From contig JAUXNU010000137.1 in NCBI GenBank assembly GCA_030682655.1, positions 1 to 49,764 of the forward strand: a DNA stretch of 49,764 nt, written 5' to 3'. The notes beneath the pieces are model-generated. The model worked only from the letters and a program-made list of their open reading frames with translations. It was not told the DNA's origin and did not search any database. Positions 9,078 to 17,157 of the stretch are shown in pieces. The stretch is from Actinomycetota bacterium (GTDB taxonomy: Bacteria > Actinomycetota > Coriobacteriia > Anaerosomatales > JAUXNU01). Each line of letters begins with the position of its first letter. Position 1 is the stretch's first letter. The translations under genes were made by a program, and so were the position numbers.

Positions 9078-10183
9078 ACCTCCAGGGCTTCGGGCTTAAC
9101 GACCTTCTGAACACCGTCGTCAACGTGGTGCGAGATCCGACGGCCAACCTCACTGCCGCCGTGCTCCTGCTCGCTGCGCTGACCATCGTACTGCTGATTC
9201 TCGTGCTTCTTGCGCTCGCTGTGATCATGCGTCCGGCCAGGACCGAGCACGCTCCACTGATTCCTGCTGAGAGAAGCCCGGAGGACTTGCGAGGACTCCG
9301 TCACCGGCGCGATATCGTGGCCCTCGGCATCCTTGCTTCCGTGGCGGTCGGCCTCGGGATCGGGTACGTGCAGATCGTGCGCACGGGCGCGTGCTTGAGT
9401 TGCCACGCCTCGAGCGCGGACGTATCGACCTCGTGGAGCGAAGGCGCGCATGCAGGCGCGGAGTGTTGGGACTGCCATGGCGGGGGAACTATCGCCAACG
9501 GTCTAGTGGCGCGAATGGAGTATGTGCGCTGGGTACGCTCTCCAGTCGACCCGGCCAAGTCGACTCGCCGTGCGTCGGTGGTGGGCGCGGCGTGTTTGAG
9601 ATGTCACGAGGATGTCCTTGGCGAGCTTGTCGAGACTACGGACCTCAAGATGAGCCACGCCGAGCCGTACGACGCCGGCTACGAGTGCACCGACTGCCAC
9701 AATCAGGCCGGGCACGCCGTGCGCTTTCCTCGCAAGGGCTCGCGGATGGCCCTGTGCCTGGACTGCCACGACGGGAAGAAGGCGGACGCGACGTGCACCG
9801 TCTGTCACGTCACGGATGTCTCGCGAATCTCCGGAACGCCCCCGGAGCGTTTTCCGAAGGTCGAACTCGGCCCACCGACGGACTGTCGGGGGTGCCACTC
9901 CATCAAGACGTGCAACGACTGCCACGGTCTCGAGATGCCTCACCCGCGGCAGTTCGCTACGACGGGCGCCCACGCCAAGCAGGCGGGCTTCGAGAAGCAG
10001 CGCCTATGCACGAAGTGCCACGACATCAAGGGGTTCTGCAACAGGTGCCATCAGTTCGGCGAGGCGCACGGTGGAGCGTCCTGGCGCGCGGAGCATGGAT
10101 CGCAGGCGAACGCGGTAGGGCGGGCATCGTGCATTGCGTGTCACCACAGATCGAAGGACTTCTGCGCGCTCTGCCACAAGTAG
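9074..10183 (+). CDS. Two-span membrane-anchored 12-haem cytochrome (CHGxxMPHP family)
   Basis: The start GTG 9074 overlaps the previous stop, with AGGAGG at 9061-9066. The 369-residue protein has two hydrophobic segments before the haems, at about residues 28-52 and 78-100. The second is followed by CLSCHASS. Twelve CXXCH motifs are present: CLSCH, CWDCH, CLRCH, CTDCH, CLDCH, CTVCH, CRGCH, CNDCH, CTKCH, CNRCH, CIACH and CALCH. CHGLEMPHP marks it as a paralogue of its neighbour. The extra membrane span sets it apart from the other two members and might form part of a quinol site (inference). It closes the cytochrome block. Confidence 0.88.
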   Translation: MNLQGFGLNDLLNTVVNVVRDPTANLTAAVLLLAALTIVLLILVLLALAVIMRPARTEHAPLIPAERSPEDLRGLRHRRDIVALGILASVAVGLGIGYVQIVRTGACLSCHASSADVSTSWSEGAHAGAECWDCHGGGTIANGLVARMEYVRWVRSPVDPAKSTRRASVVGAACLRCHEDVLGELVETTDLKMSHAEPYDAGYECTDCHNQAGHAVRFPRKGSRMALCLDCHDGKKADATCTVCHVTDVSRISGTPPERFPKVELGPPTDCRGCHSIKTCNDCHGLEMPHPRQFATTGAHAKQAGFEKQRLCTKCHDIKGFCNRCHQFGEAHGGASWRAEHGSQANAVGRASCIACHHRSKDFCALCHK

Positions 10184-10342
10184 GTCGTGGCGCCCTGGCC
10201 GTTCAGCCTGCGTCAGGATGAGGCGCATCACGGTAAGGCTTCAGGCGTGCGTGGTACACTGACCTCCATTCAGCCGTGGACCCGCGGTTCTGCCTGCGCC
10301 GCATCCCATGGGACCCCACGTCGACAGAGAGTGCCTGGGTCT

Positions 10343-12127
10343 ATGTCGCGCGTCGATCTTGTCCTGCTACACGCTCCTAGCGTCTATGATTTCCGCGAGA
10401 CTTCGATCATGTTCGGACCCGTTTCGGACATGGTGCCGTCGACACCGATCTTCGAGATGTATCCGCTCGGCTTCACGACGATCGCCGAATACATGGAACG
10501 GCACGGTTTGCGCGTCCGCATCGTGAATCTCGCCGTGTTGATGCTCAACCGGCCCGATTATGACGTCGAAGCGGCTATTCGCGACATGAACCCGGTGGCG
10601 TTCGGGATCGACCTGCATTGGCTGCCGCACGCTCACGGGTCGATCGAGGTCGCCAAGATCGTCAAGAAGCTCCATCCGGACACCCCGGTGATCTTTGGCG
10701 GGCTTTCGGCATCGCATTTTCATGAGGAACTCGCGTCCTACGACTGCGTCGACTATGTCGTACGAGGTGACTCGACCGAGTACCCGATGGCCCGGCTCAT
10801 GTTCGCGCTGAAGGGGAAGGGGCGCGTCGACGACATCCCCAACCTGACCTACACCACGCGCGACGGTTCAGTGGTCTCGACGCCGTTCAGCTGGGTGCCG
10901 GACGACATGAACGACATCTCGCTCGACTACTCTTTCAACATGAAGGCCGTCATCCGCTATCACGACATGATGGGCTTCGTTCCGTTTCGCGATTGGCTGC
11001 AGTACCCCGTCTGCGCGTCCCTGACCTGCCGCGGCTGCACGCACAACTGCGTGACCTGCGGCGGAAGCGCGTATGCGTTTCGCAACCACTTCGGTCGCGA
11101 GAAGGTGGCCTTCCGCGACCCGGAGTTGCTGGTGCGCGACATAGAGCACATCCAGCGCTACATCCCGGGTCCGATCTTCGTGCTCAACGACTTCCTTCAG
11201 GCGGGCCGGGACTACACGGCCGCGTTCATTCGCGGACTGTCCAAGATCAAGCTGCGTAACCCTATCGGGTTCGAGTTCTTCAAGCCCCCGCACGAGGAGT
11301 TCTACGAGTTCCTGAACGAGCACTTGCGCGACTACTCGGTCGAGATATCGGTCGAAAGCCACGACGACGCCGTGCGCGCTGCCTTTGGCAAGCATCACTA
11401 CACGACTGCCCAGGTCGACGAGACCGTCGCCGCGGCGCTGCGCAACGGGTGCAGCCGGTTCGACCTGTACTTCATGACGGGCATCCCGACTCAGACCCCC
11501 GAGTCGGTTCTCGAGACGCCCGACTACATCGAGTCGCTCTATTCAAAGGTCGGCAACGATCCGCGGCTGCTGTGCTTCTCCTCGCCTATGGCTCCGTTTC
11601 TCGATCCGGGCTCGATGGTCTACGACAACCCCGAGAAGTACGGCTACCGGCTACTCGCCGACACTCTCGAGGAGCACCGTCAGCTGCTCGTGCAGCCGTC
11701 ATGGCGCTACATCATGAACTACGAGAGTGAGACGCTCTCAAGGGCCGAGATGGTGGAGACGACCTACGAGGTCGGCATGCGCCTGAACCGCCTCAAAGGC
11801 AAGCTTGGCATCATAGAGCCGCAGGTTGCAGCCCGGACCGAGGAGCGAATATCGCAGGCGCGCGCCGCCATGGCCCGGATCGATGCCATCTTGGCCGAGG
11901 AATCGCCGGCACGAGACCGCAAGCTGGCTGCTCTGAAGACCGAGATAGACCGCCTCTCGGAATCCACGGTGTGCGAGAAGTCCGAGCTCAACTGGCCCGC
12001 GCACGTGAGCCCCTGGAATGTCTGGAACGTCGTTCTGTTGTGGCTGCATGAGGAACTCGCTAACCTGTTGAGACTGCGGCGGCCCGTGGCGGTCCTGCAG
12101 CCGACTGGCGAGACCTCGGAGGCCTGA
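10343..12127 (+). CDS. B12-binding domain / radical SAM protein
   Basis: The protein has 594 residues from ATG 10343. The upstream in-frame extension is arginine/proline-rich and looks non-coding. The N-terminal third resembles a cobalamin-binding Rossmann domain (VIFGGLSASHF near residue 115). A radical SAM cluster motif follows (CTHNCVTC, the CxxxCxxC form) near residue 235. The C-terminal part contains a coiled helical stretch. The architecture fits the B12-binding/radical SAM group annotated in many anaerobes, possibly the TIGR04190 type; family assignment is from memory and the substrate is unknown. Its stop overlaps the ubiE/menG start by one base, so a link to quinone or membrane metabolism is possible but unproven. 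Confidence 0.85.
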   Translation: MSRVDLVLLHAPSVYDFRETSIMFGPVSDMVPSTPIFEMYPLGFTTIAEYMERHGLRVRIVNLAVLMLNRPDYDVEAAIRDMNPVAFGIDLHWLPHAHGSIEVAKIVKKLHPDTPVIFGGLSASHFHEELASYDCVDYVVRGDSTEYPMARLMFALKGKGRVDDIPNLTYTTRDGSVVSTPFSWVPDDMNDISLDYSFNMKAVIRYHDMMGFVPFRDWLQYPVCASLTCRGCTHNCVTCGGSAYAFRNHFGREKVAFRDPELLVRDIEHIQRYIPGPIFVLNDFLQAGRDYTAAFIRGLSKIKLRNPIGFEFFKPPHEEFYEFLNEHLRDYSVEISVESHDDAVRAAFGKHHYTTAQVDETVAAALRNGCSRFDLYFMTGIPTQTPESVLETPDYIESLYSKVGNDPRLLCFSSPMAPFLDPGSMVYDNPEKYGYRLLADTLEEHRQLLVQPSWRYIMNYESETLSRAEMVETTYEVGMRLNRLKGKLGIIEPQVAARTEERISQARAAMARIDAILAEESPARDRKLAALKTEIDRLSESTVCEKSELNWPAHVSPWNVWNVVLLWLHEELANLLRLRRPVAVLQPTGETSEA

Positions 12128-12864
12128 TGACCGAGTCCGGCGAGGAGCCGAAAACTCCGGCTCCCGGCGAAGCGACAACCGAGCGCGTGCATGGGATCTT
12201 CTCCGGCATCGCCGACAGCTACGACCTCTTCAACCGGCTCTCCAGCCTGGGCGTGGACCGGTCGTGGCGGAAGACGGCCGTCGAGGCCGCCCACCTCGGT
12301 CATGACTGCCGCGTGCTCGACATATGCGCGGGGACCGGGGACTTGACCTTCGAGCTCGCGGAGCGGGCGGAACCGGCAGAGGTAGTGTGCACGGACTTCG
12401 TTTCCGAGATGCTTGCGGTTGCCGAAGGGAAGGCCAAACGCTACACCGGCCCGACGAAGCTCACGTTCTCGGTTGTTGATGCCCAGGAGCTGCCATTTCC
12501 GGATGAGTCATTCGACGCCGTTACCGTCGCCTTTGGCGTGCGCAACCTTCCCGATCGCGCCGCGAACTTCCGTGAGGTCATGCGCGTACTCAAGCCCGGC
12601 GGGCGATACGTAGTCCTGGAGTTCTCCCGGCCGCCACTTTGGCCTTGGCGACTCCTGTACCATTTCTACCTCCGAACCGTCATCCCGACCCTGGGTGCGG
12701 TGCTCACCAGAGATCGCGGCTCCTTCCAGTACCTGAACGATTCGATTCTGCGTTTCCCGAACCAGGCGTCACTCGCGGCAGAGCTGCGAGCTGCTGGTTT
12801 CTCGGCCATCACATGGAAGAACCTCACCGGGGGCATCGTGGCCGTGCACACTGCTGTGAAGTAG
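12127..12864 (+). CDS. ubiE: Demethylmenaquinone methyltransferase
   Basis: This 245-residue class I SAM methyltransferase performs the final C-methylation of demethylmenaquinone (also called menG). Motif I is VLDICAGTGDL near residue 60. Family signatures are FGVRNLPDRAANFREVMRVL and LKPGGRYVVLEFSRP. The N-terminal RVHGIFSGIADSYDLFNRLS is the conserved UbiE entry motif. It overlaps the preceding gene by one base and is followed by an amidohydrolase that could belong to the futalosine menaquinone route. Menaquinone would supply the electrons used by the upstream cytochromes (inference). Confidence 0.93.
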   Translation: MTESGEEPKTPAPGEATTERVHGIFSGIADSYDLFNRLSSLGVDRSWRKTAVEAAHLGHDCRVLDICAGTGDLTFELAERAEPAEVVCTDFVSEMLAVAEGKAKRYTGPTKLTFSVVDAQELPFPDESFDAVTVAFGVRNLPDRAANFREVMRVLKPGGRYVVLEFSRPPLWPWRLLYHFYLRTVIPTLGAVLTRDRGSFQYLNDSILRFPNQASLAAELRAAGFSAITWKNLTGGIVAVHTAVK

Positions 12865-12933
12865 GGCGCTCGCGGACCTCAATCGTGCAAGCTGCGGTAA
12901 GATAGGCTCTCCACCGTTTCCAGGAGGAACACG

Positions 12934-14283
12934 ATGCTTCTGACCGCACGCTATGTGCTTCCAGTCGCGACACCGCACATCGAGCATGGAGCCGTTCTTG
13001 TTCGCGGTGACGAGATCGTAGAAGTCGGAGAAGCCGACGCCGTTCTTGCATCTCATCCAGAGGAGGAGGTCGTTGACTTCGGTCTCGCCGCGCTGATGCC
13101 GGGCTTCGTCGACCTTCACACCCACCTGGAGTTCTCCGCGATGCGCGGGCTCGTCGATGATCTTCCCTACTCGCAATGGAAGCTCCAGCTCATGAGTCTC
13201 GAACAGCGTCTGGACATGCAGGACTGGGATGACGGCGCGCTGCTCGGGGCACTCGAAACACTCCAGTCCGGCATCACGACCGTCGCTGACGTCAGCGACT
13301 CAGGGGCATCTGCGCGAGCGGTGACTGCCGCGGGCATCCGCTCCTTCGTCTACCGCGAGGTCTCGACAATGGAGAAGGCGCGCGTTCCACAGGTCATGCA
13401 GGAAGCCTCCGAGGACCTGGCCGCCTGGCGCGACCTCGACACCGAAGGGCTTCTGACGGTCGGTCTGGCGCCGCACTCTCCGTACAGCTGTCATCCGGAG
13501 CTGTTCTCGCGCGTGGCGGAGATGGCCACCGCCGAAGACATGCCGATCTCGACTCACCTGGCGGGCTCGAAGGACGAGTACGACTTCGTGAAGTACGGCA
13601 GCTCCAGGTTGGCGGTCGACTTCCGGGCTCTATACGGCGACGACCAGGCCGGATGGCTGCCAACGGGCGTCAGCCCGGTTCGCTACGTGCTCCAGTGGGA
13701 CCTCTTGGATGCTCCCAACGTTCTTGCCGTGCACTGCACCCAGGTCGACGACGCCGACATAGAAGTCCTGGCCGATCGCGATGTCGCGATAGCGCACTGC
13801 CCCCGCTGCAACGCCAAGCTCGGCATGGGGATGGCGCCCCTTGGCAAGTTCCTGCGCAAGGGTATCCGCGTGGGCATCGGCACCGACTCGCCGGCTTCGA
13901 TCAACACGATGGACATGTTCGACGAGATGCGCATCGGACTGCTGTTCCAGAGGGCTGTAGCAGGCCACGAGGAGTTCTTCGTCGCGCACCAATTCGTCAA
14001 GCTCGCCACTCTTGATGCCGCCCGCGCTCTGCGCATCGACGACCGGGTGGGATCCCTGGAACCCGGAAAGCAAGCCGACATCATCGCGGTCGACATGTCA
14101 CACAGCCACCAGATACCTACCCAGCAACCGGACAGCACGCTCGTGCACACGGCGAATCAGGAGAACATCCTGTTCACGATGGTTGCGGGGAGGGTTCGCT
14201 ACAACCGGGGCGTGTGGAGCACGCTCGATCCGGAGCGCCTGGGCGCGCGCGCTGACGAGCTCCGGATCAAGCTCCGCGGGTAG
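12934..14283 (+). CDS. Amidohydrolase, probable aminodeoxyfutalosine deaminase
   Basis: The 449-residue protein starts at ATG 12934, behind AGGAGG at 12921-12926. It is a TRZ/ATZ-type amidohydrolase of the TIM-barrel superfamily. Metal ligands are visible: HTH in DLHTHLEFSAMRG, His in STHLAGS, His in AVHCTQ and Asp in GTDSPAS. The closing ADIIAVDM strand is typical. Family members deaminate adenine-type nucleosides such as S-adenosylhomocysteine, methylthioadenosine or 6-aminodeoxyfutalosine. Position next to ubiE favours aminodeoxyfutalosine deamination in menaquinone synthesis, but this is inference. MtaD-type activity is the main alternative. The next gene starts directly at its stop. Confidence 0.85.
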   Translation: MLLTARYVLPVATPHIEHGAVLVRGDEIVEVGEADAVLASHPEEEVVDFGLAALMPGFVDLHTHLEFSAMRGLVDDLPYSQWKLQLMSLEQRLDMQDWDDGALLGALETLQSGITTVADVSDSGASARAVTAAGIRSFVYREVSTMEKARVPQVMQEASEDLAAWRDLDTEGLLTVGLAPHSPYSCHPELFSRVAEMATAEDMPISTHLAGSKDEYDFVKYGSSRLAVDFRALYGDDQAGWLPTGVSPVRYVLQWDLLDAPNVLAVHCTQVDDADIEVLADRDVAIAHCPRCNAKLGMGMAPLGKFLRKGIRVGIGTDSPASINTMDMFDEMRIGLLFQRAVAGHEEFFVAHQFVKLATLDAARALRIDDRVGSLEPGKQADIIAVDMSHSHQIPTQQPDSTLVHTANQENILFTMVAGRVRYNRGVWSTLDPERLGARADELRIKLRG

Positions 14284-14748
14284 ATGCGGGAGACGGGCAG
14301 GGTATCCAGTGTGCTTGACGGGGTGGTTGACGTGCTCATCCAGCCATCCGAGTCGTGTGAATCCTGTGGAATCTGCAGTGAAGGTGCGGGCGGACTCCGG
14401 CTCCTCGAAGGTGTCGATGACCCCCTCGGTGTTCAGGTCGGCGACTCCGTGCTCGTTGAGACGCCTGGGGCTGCTCGACGACGCGCGCAAGTCCGGCTAT
14501 ACCTCATCCCGGTTGCTGCCCTTGTGCCGGGTTACCTGGCCGGATTCTTGCTCTCGACGAGGATTGGCATCAACCCCGATGTCGGCGGCGCGCTGTGTGC
14601 CCTGCTCGCCGGAGCCGTTGCACTTGCGACCGTTCCAGACAAGGCGGCGGGCCCCCAGGATGGTCCCGTGGTCCGTGCTATAATCGCGCGAGGTTATTCG
14701 CCCGATCCCGCAGGCGATGCGGGTTCGCAGGACAGCATTCCGAACTAG
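14284..14748 (+). CDS. RseC/MucC-family membrane protein
   Basis: The 154-residue protein starts at the base after the amidohydrolase stop. The N-terminus has a cysteine cluster (SCESCGIC, C-x2-C-x2-C near residues 21-28). Two membrane segments follow (LIPVAALVPGYLAGFLL and GGALCALLAGAVALATV). This is the SoxR-reducing system RseC/MucC architecture, found in Rnf/Nqr and respiratory contexts in anaerobes. The cysteine cluster could bind iron-sulfur or take part in redox signalling. The C-terminus is polar and the gene end contains a probable promoter for the next gene. Function here is not established. Confidence 0.82.
   Translation: MRETGRVSSVLDGVVDVLIQPSESCESCGICSEGAGGLRLLEGVDDPLGVQVGDSVLVETPGAARRRAQVRLYLIPVAALVPGYLAGFLLSTRIGINPDVGGALCALLAGAVALATVPDKAAGPQDGPVVRAIIARGYSPDPAGDAGSQDSIPN
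14676..14684 (+). promoter_or_regulatory. Extended -10 promoter candidate
   Basis: TGCTATAAT matches an extended -10 (TGnTATAAT) and sits inside the end of the RseC-like gene, 78 bp upstream of GTG 14762. No convincing -35 is present, as expected for an extended -10 promoter. Confidence 0.5.
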
Positions 14749-14761
14749 GAGGACACCACAC

Positions 14762-15160
14762 GTGAGCGATCAGGACTTCTTCTTCGACGAGGACGAGAAG
14801 CCGGCCGACGGGACCGTCGAGAAGCCTTCGGGCTCCACGAAGAACGCGTCTGGGGCAGCCCGCGCGAGTCGTCCGGCGGCAGCGGCTGCACCGGGCACCG
14901 CGCAGAGCGTGACGGTTACCGTGGCCGCTCTCATCGGAGTCATCTCGCTGCTCGTCGGCATCATCATCGGCATCCTCATTCCCGCAGGTGGATCGACCGT
15001 GAGCACGCCGACCGTCTCTCCGGGTGCGGCAACCGCACCGCAGCTGAGCCCCGAACAGCTTGACAGCGGCGCACTGCCCGAGGGACATCCATCTGTCGGT
15101 GACACGGGTGCTGCGCCAAGCGGTGAGGAAACGGCGCCAGTCGAAGACACCGGCAACTAG
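14762..15160 (+). CDS. Small single-span membrane protein, unknown function
   Basis: The start is GTG 14762 with AGGAGG at 14747-14752. The 132-residue product has an acidic N-terminus (SDQDFFFDEDEK), an alanine/serine-rich stretch, and one membrane helix (about residues 58-80, VAALIGVISLLVGIIIGILI). It ends in a proline/threonine/acid-rich tail. The topology suggests a short cytoplasmic acidic head and an exported flexible tail. No family is recognised. It is bounded by a promoter candidate upstream and a 15-bp hairpin downstream, so it may be transcribed alone. Confidence 0.75.
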   Translation: MSDQDFFFDEDEKPADGTVEKPSGSTKNASGAARASRPAAAAAPGTAQSVTVTVAALIGVISLLVGIIIGILIPAGGSTVSTPTVSPGAATAPQLSPEQLDSGALPEGHPSVGDTGAAPSGEETAPVEDTGN

Positions 15161-15174
15161 ACACATAGTATCGC

Positions 15175-15216
15175 CGCGTACGGGCCCCGGCGGCATGACA
15201 TCGGGGCCCGTACGCG
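15175..15216 (+). terminator. 15-bp perfect hairpin terminator
   Basis: Arms 15175-15189 and 15202-15216 form a perfect 15-bp GC-rich stem with a 12-nt loop, starting 14 bp after the preceding stop. The downstream bases are not T-rich. Confidence 0.65.
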
Positions 15217-15243
15217 CGCTATGACCTTTGGAGGCACGGAACC

Positions 15244-15909
15244 GTGGCCCTGAACAAGAAGCAGACCTCGCTAGTCACGAAGATCGGCATCGGCCTCGTG
15301 GCCACGCTTCTCGTGCTGTCGTTCGTGCCCTGGAACTCCGTGGGGTTCTCCGGTTCGGGCGGCACGTCCGGTGATTCGGGGACGGGCAAGCTCGATACCA
15401 TCGCGGCGAAGCACTCCGCGGCCATAGCTGCCTACGATCAGGCTCTTGCGAGCGAGCCTACGAGCTACACGGTGCTCGTGAACCAGGGCAACAGGTACTT
15501 CGACTGGGCGCTCGATGTCCAAGGAGCCGTCGCAAGTCAGGCGTCGCTCACCGGTGCCGACCGGCCCATGTGGTTGTCGGCCACGAGCTACTACGAGCGG
15601 GCTGTCGCCGTGAAATCGGGCGACCCGTCCCTCACCACCGACCTTTCGATCGCCTACTACTACACCGGGCAGACCGACAAGGCGATTCTGACCGTCGAGC
15701 CGGTCTTGGAGGCGAATCCCGATTTCGCCCAGGCGTTCTTTAATGCCGGGGTGTTCTACAACACCGCCGGGCAGTCGGTGAAGGCCGTCGCTGCCCTCAC
15801 CAGGTATCTCGAGCTCGATCCGCAGGGAGCGTCCGGCAACAGGGAATTCGCAGAGCAGACGCTCAAGGAAATCGCTTCTCCAAGCACTCCGGCGACCACG
15901 ACGCCCTAG
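15244..15909 (+). CDS. Membrane-anchored TPR protein
   Basis: The start is GTG 15244 with GGAGG at 15230-15234. The 221-residue product has one N-terminal membrane segment (about residues 12-30, IGIGLVATLLVLSFVPW), a glycine/serine linker, and three to four TPR-like repeats (AIAAYDQALASEP, ATSYYERAVAVKSG, QAFFNAGVFYNTAG). Its plan matches the TPR protein at 5030, though the two do not align closely by eye. It converges on the STAS gene with a gap of only two bases and no terminator between. Scaffold function is inferred. Confidence 0.82.
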   Translation: MALNKKQTSLVTKIGIGLVATLLVLSFVPWNSVGFSGSGGTSGDSGTGKLDTIAAKHSAAIAAYDQALASEPTSYTVLVNQGNRYFDWALDVQGAVASQASLTGADRPMWLSATSYYERAVAVKSGDPSLTTDLSIAYYYTGQTDKAILTVEPVLEANPDFAQAFFNAGVFYNTAGQSVKAVAALTRYLELDPQGASGNREFAEQTLKEIASPSTPATTTP

Positions 15910-15911
15910 TT

Positions 15912-16259
15912 CTAGTTCTCGGTGCCGAGAACCGCTTTCGCATCGCTGACGGAGCCGGCCGTCGAGAAGATGCCGTTCAGGCGCGTAAGCGACAGGATGT
16001 TGTCCACGGTCTCGTTGGTGACGAGAACAAGGCGTCCGCCTTGCGCGCCGTACTCCTTGGACAGGCTTAGAAGCAGCCCGAGACCGGAGCTGTCGAGATA
16101 CTCGAGCTGGGAGAGATCGACTATCGTGGACGGCGGGTGGGACTTCAGGATACGGTCGATGTTCATGCGAAAGGCAGCGCACTCGCCGTAGTCGAGGTCG
16201 CCGCTCAGTGTGAGCTGCCAATAGGACGTTTCTTGTGCAAGATCTATCGTCAGAGACAT
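15912..16259 (-). CDS. STAS-domain anti-sigma factor antagonist
   Basis: This 115-residue single STAS domain has the conserved phosphoacceptor loop LEYLDSSGLGLLL, in which the first serine would be phosphorylated by a partner-switch kinase. It belongs to the SpoIIAA/RsbV fold, whose members bind anti-sigma kinases and release a sigma factor. No kinase, phosphatase or sigma gene is next to it. A second STAS gene lies divergently 180 bp away, so the two may share input. ATG 16259 is the only sensible start. Confidence 0.88.
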   Translation of the reverse strand: MSLTIDLAQETSYWQLTLSGDLDYGECAAFRMNIDRILKSHPPSTIVDLSQLEYLDSSGLGLLLSLSKEYGAQGGRLVLVTNETVDNILSLTRLNGIFSTAGSVSDAKAVLGTEN

Positions 16260-16370
16260 CGACGCCCCTTCGTGAGGTGTTCAGGAGAATGGTACCCAAA
16301 TAGGTGTCCAGTGTAGCGCAGCGGGCTCCGGTCTCTTCACCGGTCTCTTCACGCGGCGCAGGCAGGTAGC

Positions 16371-16400
16371 TTGGTTCGAGCGGATATCCCACGGTACAAT
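16371..16400 (+). promoter_or_regulatory. Promoter candidate for the second STAS gene
   Basis: TTGGTT (16371-16376) and TACAAT (16395-16400) are separated by 18 bp and lie 41 bp before ATG 16441. The 12-bp CGGTCTCTTCAC is repeated in tandem just upstream at 16329-16352. Confidence 0.45.
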
Positions 16401-16440
16401 GCGTGAAGTGGGTCAAACAGACCGGAAGGCGAGACTCCCG

Positions 16441-16776
16441 ATGGAACTCGATATCTCCGTGGAACTTGACGGCACCACATGCATCATGACACTCGAGGGC
16501 GAGGTGGACATCTATACCGCTCCGCGCCTCAAGGAGAGTCTGATCGAGAACCTGGAGTCCGGGTGCGCGAACGTGCTCGTTGACCTCGAAGGAGTCGGAT
16601 TCATCGACAGTTCCGGCCTGGGAGTGCTTGTCGGGGGGCTGCGTCGTGCCAAGGAGAAGTCCGGCACGGTACGGCTCGTGTGTACCCGCGAAAACGTCCT
16701 GAAGATCTTCAGAATCACCGGCCTCGACAGGGTCTTTCCTATCTTCGCGAGCGTCGCTGAGGCTCGCGAGTTCTGA
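16441..16776 (+). CDS. STAS-domain anti-sigma factor antagonist
   Basis: ATG 16441 is preferred over ATG 16399, because the longer form would start inside the -10 element and GGAAGG lies about 14 nt before 16441. The 111-residue protein is a complete STAS domain with the phosphoserine loop GVGFIDSSGLGVLVGG. It is longer and more canonical in sequence than the STAS gene on the opposite strand. Partner-switch control of a sigma factor or a stress response is the known family role. Its target is not visible here. Confidence 0.88.
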   Translation: MELDISVELDGTTCIMTLEGEVDIYTAPRLKESLIENLESGCANVLVDLEGVGFIDSSGLGVLVGGLRRAKEKSGTVRLVCTRENVLKIFRITGLDRVFPIFASVAEAREF

Positions 16777-16783
16777 GTATCCT

Positions 16784-16805
16784 TGCAGGGGGGCATCCCC
16801 CGGCA
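16784..16805 (+). terminator. Short hairpin between STAS gene and tatA
   Basis: A G5/C5 stem with loop GCAT, extended by TGC/GCA across one mismatch, lies 8 bp after the STAS stop. It is weak and without a T-tract. Confidence 0.35.
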
Positions 16806-16875
16806 TAGACTGCTTTCCACGGCCTTCGGGCGCTACGGTCGACCGGCATCGGACCGATGGGAGTGTGCACGCCAG

Positions 16876-17133
16876 GTGTTCGGCATCAGTGGCCTTGAGT
16901 TGATGATCATCGTGGCGTTCGCGCTCGTCGTCTTCGGCCCGGACAAGCTGCCTGAGATGGGCCGAACGGTCGGCCGGTTCATGCGCGAGTTCAAGCGCAC
17001 TCAGGAGAGCATGGAGGCGATGATCCGCGCCGAGGTGTATGGCGAGCGCCCGACAGAGGCCAAGAAGACTCCCGCCGCGAAGCCCGCTCCCAGCGCCATG
17101 GAGTTCGAGGACGAAGAGGAGGAAGAGGAGTAG
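16876..17133 (+). CDS. tatA: Sec-independent translocase subunit TatA/TatB
   Basis: The start is GTG 16876, giving FGISGLELMIIVAFALVVFG as the membrane helix at the N-terminus, as in TatA/TatB. The upstream in-frame ATG at 16783 would add an unlikely arginine-rich leader. The helix is followed by GPDKLPEMGRTVGRFMREFK, the amphipathic helix, and then an acidic tail ending in six glutamates. The product has 85 residues. The next gene is tatC, so the pair forms a minimal Tat system exporting folded, cofactor-bearing proteins. TatA versus TatB cannot be separated by eye. Confidence 0.88.
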   Translation: MFGISGLELMIIVAFALVVFGPDKLPEMGRTVGRFMREFKRTQESMEAMIRAEVYGERPTEAKKTPAAKPAPSAMEFEDEEEEEE

Positions 17134-17157
17134 CGCCTCGCGCCTCCGGACACGCAT

